From an uncultured Opitutaceae bacterium (lineage in GTDB: Bacteria; Verrucomicrobiota; Verrucomicrobiia; Opitutales; Opitutaceae), in contig CALFNN010000105.1 in NCBI GenBank assembly GCA_937902925.1, positions 62,001 through 126,000 on the forward strand: 64,000 bases of DNA, read 5' to 3'. The notes beneath the pieces were generated by a model, which saw only the letters and a program-made list of their open reading frames with translations, was not told the origin of the DNA and did no database searches. This document shows positions 16,445 to 23,691 of the stretch, in pieces. Both the position numbers and the translations under genes were made by a program. Each line of letters starts with the position of its first letter. Position 1 is the first letter of the stretch.

Positions 16445-17092
16445 ATGAATCTTCTCCGCCCCGCCCGTCTCGTTCTCGCCTGGAGTGCGCTGCCCGCCTT
16501 CGTCTTCGCGCAGGCCGCGGTCGAGGGGAGGGTGACGTTGCCCGCCACCCGCGCCGCACCAGTCGTGAACAAGCGCTACGAGATCGTCACCAAGGGCGGG
16601 GTTCTGTCGACGAATCCGCCCCTCGCGGTCGTCTATCTTGAGGGCACGTTTTCCCCGCCACCCGTGCCTCCGCTCGCGCAGGTGGCCCAGAAGGATCTCG
16701 CGTTCATCCCCACGCTCCTGCCCGTGCAGGTCGGCACCCGGGTCGAGTTTCCGAACTTCGACGACACCTACCACAATATTTTCTCGTTCTCGCCCGCAAA
16801 GCGCTTTGATCTCGGCCGCTACCGCTCGGACGAAAAGCCGGTGCCATCGGTTGTCTTCGACGAGGCCGGCCTCGTCACGCTCCGCTGCGACATCCACGAG
16901 CACATGCGGGCGCTCATCCTCGTGCTGCCCACGCCCTATTTCGTCGTGACTGACGCCGACGGGCGCTACCGGCTGGGCGGACTGCCGCCCGGTCGCTACA
17001 CGGTCGCGGCCTGGCTCGATAGCAAGACCACGGCACCTTCCCGGCCGGTCGACTTGCAGAATGGCGTGACCGCCCACGTCGATTTCCCGTGA
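16445..17092 (+). CDS. Secreted cupredoxin-like protein
   Basis: 215 residues with a signal peptide (LVLAWSALPAFVFA/QA). A plastocyanin-like fold spans about 70-160. Likely type 1 copper ligands are His110 (in FDDTYHNIFSF), Cys148, His151 and Met154 (in RCDIHEHMRA). The last 60 residues form a carboxypeptidase-regulatory-like beta sandwich (DADGRYRLGGLPPGRYTVAAWL). Such proteins are often annotated as methylamine-utilization proteins without evidence for that pathway. The gene is placed between a response regulator and its kinase and overlaps the kinase start by 4 bases, so it may be an electron carrier or a copper/redox input to the sensor. Confidence 0.85.
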   Translation: MNLLRPARLVLAWSALPAFVFAQAAVEGRVTLPATRAAPVVNKRYEIVTKGGVLSTNPPLAVVYLEGTFSPPPVPPLAQVAQKDLAFIPTLLPVQVGTRVEFPNFDDTYHNIFSFSPAKRFDLGRYRSDEKPVPSVVFDEAGLVTLRCDIHEHMRALILVLPTPYFVVTDADGRYRLGGLPPGRYTVAAWLDSKTTAPSRPVDLQNGVTAHVDFP

Positions 17093-18813
17093 TCGCCCCG
17101 GGCACATCGCCGCAGTCCCGCGTCGCCGGCTTCCGGACGAAGCTGCTCCTGGCGATGATGCTCGTGGTCTCGGCGGTGACGGCCGCCGGACTCTATTTTG
17201 CCGAGCGCAATCTGGTCGCCGGCGCCGAGCAGGATTTGCAGCGGAGTTTTCAAAGCGAACTCGACGCGCGCCAGCGGGTGGAGGAAGTGCGCCGCGCGGC
17301 GCTCGCCGAACGCTGCCGCGCGCTCGTGCGCAAGCCGCGCATTCAGGGGGCGCTGGAAGACGACGCCCTCGATCTGCTCTACCCGAACGCGGAAAACGAA
17401 CTCAGCGACCTCATGGCGGCGGACGACGACCCGGCCGGCGGTGCGACGACGCCCGCTTTGCACGCCCGGTTCTACCGCTTCCTCGACTCCCGAGGCGCCG
17501 TCATCGCGCCGCCGTCCGAGAATCTGGCGTCCGTCGGGGCGTTGGGCTCCGTTGAAGAAGCCCGGCTGGCGCTGCCGGCGGCGCCGGAGCGCCAGCAGAT
17601 CGGTTACCTGACGCAACGCACGGCGGGCGGCGGGGAAGCCGTTTCCGAGATCATCGCCATGCCAATCATCTCGGATCAAACCCGCGAGGTGATTGCGGCG
17701 CTCGTCCTGGGATTTCGTCCGTTTGAATTTGCCGCGAGCCGCGGCAGCGCCGGCATCGCCAGCGGTCTGTGGTTCGACGGGCGGCTGCATTTCTCGAGCC
17801 CGCCGGCCGACGCCCTCGCGCGCGAGGTGGCCGGCGCGATCGCCGCCCCGGGCGGAGCCGGGATGCCTCGGCGGATCGTGCTCGCCGGGGTGCCGCAGTT
17901 GCTCTTCTGCAAGCTGCTCAATCCCGGCTCGCGATTCGCCCCGGCCTACGAGGTTTGCGTTTATCCGCTGACCGATTTGCGCGCGCGACAGTGGCAACTG
18001 CGCTGGCGGGTCATCGGCACGGGCACGATGCTGCTGCTCGGCGGGTTGCTCGCGAGCCAGGTGCTCTCCCGCCGTCTTTCCGAACCAGTCGAGAAACTCG
18101 CGATCGACTCGGAGCGTTCCGCACGCTTTTCGGCGGACGCCTCCCACCAGCTCAAGACGCCGGTCACCGTGTTGCGCGCCGGACTCGAGGAGCTCTTGAC
18201 TCATGACCGGCTCACCTCGGAGGAGTGCAACGAGATCTCCAGCCTCATTCACCAGACTTACCGCCTGTCGGGAGTCATCGAGGATTTGCTGCTCCTGTCG
18301 CGGATGGACGCCGGCCGGCTGAAGATCGACTTCGCGACGGTCAACCTCACGCAGTTGATCGAGGCGTCGCTGGACGACCTGAGCGCGCTGCCGGGCGAAC
18401 TCGATCTCACCCTCGAAACGGACGTTCCCGTCGCCCTCCAGGTCGCGGGCGAGAAGCGCTACATCGCGCTGATCCTGCAAAACCTCTTGGAAAACGCGCG
18501 GAAATACAACCGGCCCCGCGGGCGCATCCGGATTGCGGCGCACGCGGACGGCGACCGCGTGGTGCTCGCGATCGGCAACACCGGGACGCCGATCCCAGCG
18601 CCGGCACGGGCGCACATTTTCGAGCGTTTTCACCGGGGGGCGATGGGAGAAAACGTGCCCGGCTACGGACTCGGGCTGAACCTCGCGCGCGAGCTCGCGC
18701 GGCTCCACCAGGGCGATTTGCGACTGGCGCGATCGGACGGGAACTGGACCGAATTCGAAGTGAGTTTCCGGCTGGCTCCCGCCCTGGCTGGAAGCACCCG
18801 TTCCTCCGCATGA
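17089..18813 (+). CDS. Membrane sensor histidine kinase
   Basis: 574 residues from a GTG overlapping the cupredoxin stop (GTGA). TM1 (about 18-38), a periplasmic sensor region of about 270 residues with no recognised domain, and TM2 (about 306-326, VIGTGTMLLLGGLLASQVL). Then HisKA with FSADASHQLKTPVTVLRAGL (His353) and HATPase_c with N box LILQNLLENARKYN, IFERFHRG and GYGLGLNLARELA. The layout and the dimerization motif resemble QseC/heavy-metal kinases. It presumably phosphorylates the regulator encoded at 15740. Confidence 0.93.
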   Translation: MIAPGTSPQSRVAGFRTKLLLAMMLVVSAVTAAGLYFAERNLVAGAEQDLQRSFQSELDARQRVEEVRRAALAERCRALVRKPRIQGALEDDALDLLYPNAENELSDLMAADDDPAGGATTPALHARFYRFLDSRGAVIAPPSENLASVGALGSVEEARLALPAAPERQQIGYLTQRTAGGGEAVSEIIAMPIISDQTREVIAALVLGFRPFEFAASRGSAGIASGLWFDGRLHFSSPPADALAREVAGAIAAPGGAGMPRRIVLAGVPQLLFCKLLNPGSRFAPAYEVCVYPLTDLRARQWQLRWRVIGTGTMLLLGGLLASQVLSRRLSEPVEKLAIDSERSARFSADASHQLKTPVTVLRAGLEELLTHDRLTSEECNEISSLIHQTYRLSGVIEDLLLLSRMDAGRLKIDFATVNLTQLIEASLDDLSALPGELDLTLETDVPVALQVAGEKRYIALILQNLLENARKYNRPRGRIRIAAHADGDRVVLAIGNTGTPIPAPARAHIFERFHRGAMGENVPGYGLGLNLARELARLHQGDLRLARSDGNWTEFEVSFRLAPALAGSTRSSA

Positions 18814-20060
18814 AACGCCTCCGGGTTATTTTCGGATGTTACGCCCTGCTGGCGGGCCCGGCCGTCGCGGGTGGCGATTTCCTGGACCGGGTGGACGATT
18901 CCCTGACGACGAGCGCGTTGCACGATGCGGTGAGGCTGCGGCTCAGCGGCACCCTCGACCTCGAAGCTTACCAACTGCGGCAGCCCGCCCCGAGTCTCAT
19001 CTACTCCGACGGCTCCGGTCTCTTCAGCCCGCGGCTCAGCCTTTTTCTCGATGTCCAGATCGGCGCCCACGTTTATGTCTACGCGCAGGCGCGGGCGGAT
19101 CGCGGGTTCGACCCGGGCGACGGTGGATTGCGAGGCCGGCTGGACGAGTATGCTCTGCGCTACACGCCCGTCGACAACGGCCGGTTGAATTTCCAGGTTG
19201 GAAAATTCGCGACGATCGTCGGCAACTGGATGCCCCGGCACGGTTCTTGGGACAATCCGTTCATCACGGCGCCGCTGCCGTATTCGAATCTCACGGGGAT
19301 CTGGGATGCGATGGCGGCGCGAACGACCGACCAGCTTTTCCTCTGGGCGAGTGTGCGACCGCGACCGGCGCAAGGCGGCGAGTATCTGGACAAGGCGCTG
19401 AGCGTGCCGATCATTTGGGGCCCGAGCTATGCGACCGGCGCCGCCGTGTTCGGCGAGATCGGCCGATTCGACTACGCGGTTGAAATGAAGAATGTCGCCC
19501 TCGCGTCGCGTCCCGCAGTCTGGGATCTCGATGGGAGCCGCTGGGACCGGCCGGCGTGGAATGGCCGCCTCGGCTATCGCCCCAATCCGATGTGGAGTTT
19601 CGGGGTTTCCGCGAGCACCGGATCTTACCTGCGGCCATTGGCCCAGCGCACGCTGGCGCCGGGCCACGGCCTCGACGACTACCGGGAGTTCGTGTTTGGC
19701 CAGGACATCGGATTCGCCTGGCATCATACCCAGTTCTGGGCGGAGGTCTACGAGGCGCGTTTCACGATTCCCACCGTGGGCGATGCCCGCACGGTGGCCT
19801 ATTATCTCGAGGGAAAGCAGAAACTCACACCGCAATTGTTCATCGCACTGCGGTGGAACGAGCAGTTTTTTTCGACGTTCCGCGACCGCACCGGGACGGC
19901 CGTGCGATGGGGCCGGGATGTGTGGCGCATCGATATCGGGCCGGGCTATCGCTTCACCCCGCACACGCAGCTCAAGGTGCAATACAGCTTGCAGCACGAG
20001 GACGCCGACGCCCGCGAACTCGGGCACATGCTGGCCGGACAATTCACGGTGCGGTTCTAG
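18810..20060 (+). CDS. Porin-like outer-membrane protein
   Basis: 416 residues; the ATG overlaps the kinase stop (ATGA). A signal peptide (VIFGCYALLAGPAVAGG) is followed by alternating amphipathic strands typical of barrels (LSLFLDVQIGAHVYVYAQAR, LDEYALRYTP, GRLNFQVGKFATIVGNW) and the protein ends in Phe-Thr-Val-Arg-Phe, a strong outer-membrane signal. No substrate can be named. It is translationally coupled to a two-component system and cupredoxin, so it is likely a regulated or functionally linked pore. A palindromic terminator follows. Confidence 0.82.
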   Translation: MKRLRVIFGCYALLAGPAVAGGDFLDRVDDSLTTSALHDAVRLRLSGTLDLEAYQLRQPAPSLIYSDGSGLFSPRLSLFLDVQIGAHVYVYAQARADRGFDPGDGGLRGRLDEYALRYTPVDNGRLNFQVGKFATIVGNWMPRHGSWDNPFITAPLPYSNLTGIWDAMAARTTDQLFLWASVRPRPAQGGEYLDKALSVPIIWGPSYATGAAVFGEIGRFDYAVEMKNVALASRPAVWDLDGSRWDRPAWNGRLGYRPNPMWSFGVSASTGSYLRPLAQRTLAPGHGLDDYREFVFGQDIGFAWHHTQFWAEVYEARFTIPTVGDARTVAYYLEGKQKLTPQLFIALRWNEQFFSTFRDRTGTAVRWGRDVWRIDIGPGYRFTPHTQLKVQYSLQHEDADARELGHMLAGQFTVRF

Positions 20061-20099
20061 GGTGGCGGCACTGACCCTGGAACCCGGGCATCCGCCCGG

Positions 20100-20128
20100 A
20101 AAGTGTCACGTATTACGTGACACTTTTT
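20100..20128 (+). terminator. Palindromic terminator after the porin gene (or operator)
   Basis: Stem of 11 bp (20100-20110 with 20116-20126), loop TATTA, T-run 20124-20128. The core GTGTCACG/CGTGACAC is symmetric, so a dimeric regulator site upstream of the gene at 20217 is possible as well. Confidence 0.65.
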
Positions 20129-20216
20129 CCATGGCGGCTGACGCGCCGGGCTGGAGCGGCGCCAAGGGTAACAGTCCTGTTACCGTCACCCGCTTTCGCC
20201 GCCCGCTGCGGGGATT

Positions 20217-21830
20217 ATGTTTGGCGGAATCCCGATGGCGTTCATGCATCATCACCGGCAGGAAAATCCGGTCCTCTTCCGGCGTTTTGCGCTGGCGGGA
20301 CTGTGCCTGACGGTCGGTTTCGTGGCGCCGGCCTCGCGCAGCCAGGGGATCGTGCCGGCCGCGATGCCGGATCCAGGGGTTTCCGGTTACCGGTTCCCCG
20401 AGAGCGAGGCGACCCTGACGGGCTGGATCACCGAGGCAGACCGAGGTGACGCCGGGGCGCCAGCGGCGAGGGCGAAGATTTTTCTCCATGGCTGGGGCCT
20501 GTGGACGGCCCTGACGGCGGAAACACCGCAGTTCTTCGCCGGCCAGCGACTGCGGGTGTTTGAGACTTGGCTGACACCGGAAGACCTGACCAGCCAACCG
20601 AACCTGCGAACGGTGGGCGCGCGGTCGCGGCAGCAGCGGCGGCGCGCTCCACTTCGCACGCTCGACCAGCTCGGAGCGAGGGCGCGCGCGGCCGGCCCTT
20701 CCACCCGGACGGCCGACGACGGGGCCGCGGGCCGCGTCGTCGGCTTCGTGAAGTTCGATCCGGCGGCGGCGGATCACATTTTGCAGCAGCGGTTGCTGGA
20801 GACCGGGGCGTTGGATTCGTTGCTCCAGGGCGGAGCCCAGGGCGTCCCGCCGTTTCCCGCCTCCGCGCTCGCGGTCAAATCGATTTTTCAAGTCATCCCC
20901 GCCGCCGATCTGGTCGATGGGCGCTATTACGCCTTGAAGGCGTGGTCCGGTCCGCCCGCCGTGGTGCAGGCCTGGGGGCCGGCGCAGTGGCCGGGCTGCG
21001 TGTGGATCGACTTGTTCGATGGCGGCAGCGGGCAGGGGGCGATTGACGAAGCGCCGCAGAGCGACGGCAGCACGCGCGCGGCGGAGACGACCTACCCGCT
21101 GTTGAATTTCATCCACTACCGGCTGTCGGCCGACGACGCGGCCGCGGTCAACGCGGACAAGCCGGCGACGGGCGCGAGCGCCGGCGACTACGCGATCCTC
21201 GTCGGGATGCACGTGGCGGGCCGCGAGATCGCACGCTGGACCTGGCAGACGTTCTGGTGGACGCCGGCGCCGGACGATCCGCCGGCGCCCAGCTCAGCGG
21301 CGATCGCGAGCCAGCGTCCGTTGCAGCTGCGGGGTCCCGCGCGCCACTACGCCATGGCGCTCGCCTACACGATGCTGTCACCCGACCAGCCCTACATCGG
21401 CGGCGACAATGCCGGTGCGGCCGTCTACGCGTATAACCCGTGGGTCGAGGCGCGCTTCGCTCCCGCCGACCTGCCGGATTCGCAGCCCGGCCTCGACCCG
21501 GCCGGCCGGCCCGCAGGCAACAACTACGGCGTCGAGACGAATTGCATGAGCTGCCACGCGCGTGCGACCTACAACCCGAACGCGCGCAGCACCGCCCCCC
21601 GGTTTGCCGGGGCCCGCTACGTGGATCTGATCGATCCGCAATTCGTCGGCACGCTGCAGGTGGACTTCCTGTGGTCCCTTCCGCGCCGCGCGGTCAGCCG
21701 GGCGACGGAGCCGGCGGCGTCGTTTCCGCTCGGTCCCGGGGCGGACGTTTCCCTGACCCCGCCGATGCCGATGCCCCTTCCAATCCCCGACTTCAATCAC
21801 CCGAGAAATCCGAACTCATTCGAACCATGA
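20217..21830 (+). CDS. Secreted protein with one c-type heme motif
   Basis: 537 residues from the ATG at 20217 (20235 and 20244 also possible). Signal peptide around RRFALAGLCLTVGFVAPASRSQG. Most of the chain has no family I recognise; features include KIFLHGWGLWTALTAE, FETWLTP, FVKFDPAAADHI and a single CxxCH at 443-447 (NCMSCHARATYNPN). Similar layouts occur in long hypothetical proteins of environmental bacteria that carry a lone heme site in the last quarter. It is probably periplasmic and redox-active. The stop codon overlaps the start of the Ig-domain paralogue 2 by 4 bases, implying coordinated synthesis. Confidence 0.75.
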   Translation: MFGGIPMAFMHHHRQENPVLFRRFALAGLCLTVGFVAPASRSQGIVPAAMPDPGVSGYRFPESEATLTGWITEADRGDAGAPAARAKIFLHGWGLWTALTAETPQFFAGQRLRVFETWLTPEDLTSQPNLRTVGARSRQQRRRAPLRTLDQLGARARAAGPSTRTADDGAAGRVVGFVKFDPAAADHILQQRLLETGALDSLLQGGAQGVPPFPASALAVKSIFQVIPAADLVDGRYYALKAWSGPPAVVQAWGPAQWPGCVWIDLFDGGSGQGAIDEAPQSDGSTRAAETTYPLLNFIHYRLSADDAAAVNADKPATGASAGDYAILVGMHVAGREIARWTWQTFWWTPAPDDPPAPSSAAIASQRPLQLRGPARHYAMALAYTMLSPDQPYIGGDNAGAAVYAYNPWVEARFAPADLPDSQPGLDPAGRPAGNNYGVETNCMSCHARATYNPNARSTAPRFAGARYVDLIDPQFVGTLQVDFLWSLPRRAVSRATEPAASFPLGPGADVSLTPPMPMPLPIPDFNHPRNPNSFEP

Positions 21831-23533
21831 ACATCATCGTCAAACCCACCATCCAGCGCGCCTGGCTGCGAGCCCAACTGCCGGCGGCGCTCTTGATCGC
21901 GTTCTTGCAACGCACGCCTGTCGTCCGCCTGTTTCAGGTGGCCGATGAGTTCGTCAGCGCCTCGCCGGCGGGCGCGCTCCTGCGTTCCACCGCCGCGGTG
22001 GCCGCCTCGCTTGGCACGCTGCATTCGCTCGCGGGGGCGACCACCCTGCTCGCGTCGAAAACCAGTCCGGCTGCCCTCACGGCCGGAACGCAGATCACCC
22101 AGATCGCGTTCACCGTCACCGACACGATCAACATCGCGTCGTGGAAAATCGGGGGCGCGCTGCCGCCCGGCCTGAGCCTGTCGGCCCTGGAGGGAGGCGG
22201 CAGCCTGACGGGCCCCGGGATGCTGGACGCGACCACGCCGGGAGTGGATGACGGCTATGGTGGCATGAGTGGTGGGATCGCCTCGACGACGCCGTTCCTC
22301 GCGGGCACGCCGACGCAGCCGGGACTTTACACGTTCACGCTGCAGGCCTTCGAGTTTGCGGGCCTCGCCGGACTGGCCTCGAACACGTTTAGCTACAGCA
22401 TCAATGTGACCGCAGGAGGCGGCGGAGGATCGGCCCCGACCGTGACGACCCAGCCGACCAGCCGGGCGGTGGCGGCGGGCGCCAGCACCACGTTGAGTGT
22501 GGCGGCGACCGGCAGCCCGACGATTCAGTGGCAGCGCAACGGCGGTGATTTGACCGGTGCGACGAGCGCGACCCTTTCCCTCGCGAATGTGCAGCCGTCC
22601 GATGCGGGCCTCTACGCCGCGGTATTGACGAGTGGCGCCACGACCACGAGCGACGCGGCGATCGTGGGGGTGGCGACGACGAGCAAGGTGATTGGCACCG
22701 GGACGGAGCTCGCGGCCGACATCGTGTATCCGACTGGAGCCAAATATGACCAAGTGCTGCCTTCGGGCGGGGCGCTGGCGGTCACGGCGGACGCGGGCCA
22801 AGTCACCCGATCCTCCTTCATCGACCTGAACGATGACATCGTGCAGGTGGAGTTCAGCGGTGCGGGCACCCTCTCCCTCGTGTTGGACAGCACCTCCGGC
22901 CCAGCCGCGCCGGTGAACTACAACCAGCCGAGCGTCGCCTACATAAAAGGCCACGCCGGCATCGTGATCACGGGGGCGGACGAAACCACCAACGTGTCCG
23001 TGTTCAGCGTCGGCCGGGTAAACGCGAACGATCCGACGGGCGGTTTCAATTTCCTGAACCCGATCAGTGCGACGAACAATCCCGCGAATAATGGCAGTTC
23101 GCTGTTCGTCGGCCATGCGACGACAGCTTATGACGGCGTCGCGGATATCGGCTTTATCGCGATCTCGAGTGCGAATGGGAAATTCGGCGGCCTGCGCGCC
23201 TCGGATGCGAGCTGCTTCGCGACGCAAGGCATGACCGGCATCTACGCCCCCGGGGTGACGTTCAATGGACCGGTGTTTATCGGCGACATCAACGCTTCCG
23301 ATGCGGCGACGCCGGTGTTCGTCATCGGATCGTCGCCCGACACGCGGATCACTGGTGGCGACCTGTTGCAGACGAACGGAAAACCGGTGCAAGTCAATGG
23401 GCTGACGCAACTGAAGTTTACCGCGGGCGGAACTTCGAATAACGTGGCGCTGCCGGCCCAGAACAACCGGGCTGTCCTTCAGCAGAACGGCACGGATGTG
23501 ACCTCCCAAGTCGTGGTCAATCCGAGTCCCTGA
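21827..23533 (+). CDS. Large secreted Ig-domain protein with unassigned C-terminal domain (paralogue 2)
   Basis: 568 residues from the ATG at 21827, overlapping the heme-protein stop (ATGA). The leader of about 71 residues is nearly identical in pattern to paralogue 1 (FLQRTPVVR, EFVSASPAGALLRS, SLGTLHSLAGA/TTL). Next come a putative-Ig region (WKIGGALPPGLSLSALEGGG), an Ig-like domain (IQWQRNGGDLTGATSATLSL, QPSDAGLYAAVL) and the shared C-terminal domain from about residue 285. It is exported and non-enzymatic as far as can be seen. Coupling to a CxxCH protein sets it apart from paralogue 1. Confidence 0.85.
   Translation: MNIIVKPTIQRAWLRAQLPAALLIAFLQRTPVVRLFQVADEFVSASPAGALLRSTAAVAASLGTLHSLAGATTLLASKTSPAALTAGTQITQIAFTVTDTINIASWKIGGALPPGLSLSALEGGGSLTGPGMLDATTPGVDDGYGGMSGGIASTTPFLAGTPTQPGLYTFTLQAFEFAGLAGLASNTFSYSINVTAGGGGGSAPTVTTQPTSRAVAAGASTTLSVAATGSPTIQWQRNGGDLTGATSATLSLANVQPSDAGLYAAVLTSGATTTSDAAIVGVATTSKVIGTGTELAADIVYPTGAKYDQVLPSGGALAVTADAGQVTRSSFIDLNDDIVQVEFSGAGTLSLVLDSTSGPAAPVNYNQPSVAYIKGHAGIVITGADETTNVSVFSVGRVNANDPTGGFNFLNPISATNNPANNGSSLFVGHATTAYDGVADIGFIAISSANGKFGGLRASDASCFATQGMTGIYAPGVTFNGPVFIGDINASDAATPVFVIGSSPDTRITGGDLLQTNGKPVQVNGLTQLKFTAGGTSNNVALPAQNNRAVLQQNGTDVTSQVVVNPSP
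22679..23530 (+). repeat. Copy 2 of the shared C-terminal domain
   Basis: Same ordered blocks as at 14753-15604 (IDLNDDIVQVEFSGAG, SGPAAPVNYNQP, KGHAGIVITGADETTNVSVF, NNPANNGSS, MTGIYAPGV, TGGDLLQ). DNA similarity is high as well, indicating fairly recent duplication. Confidence 0.9.
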
Positions 23534-23691
23534 ACTGGGGTTCGCGTCAAAGCTGCCGCTCCGATAAGGAGCTTCCCCCGGGTGCCGCACCGGCTTTTTC
23601 GCCGCATGCGGCGTCCGGTATCGAAGGACCGAGAGTTCGCGGGGAACAATCGGATTGGCGGCGCGTCAAGGGTCGTCCAACCTTGAACTGC

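Noticed and set aside
14777-17107. 776-codon minus-strand open frame
   Set aside because: Covers the antisense of an Ig-domain gene, response regulator and cupredoxin, with no family signature.
22441-22700. Ig-like repeats taken as possible direct-repeat or CRISPR-like array
   Set aside because: Repeats are protein domains with spacing and reading frame; no short identical repeats with spacers occur in the window.
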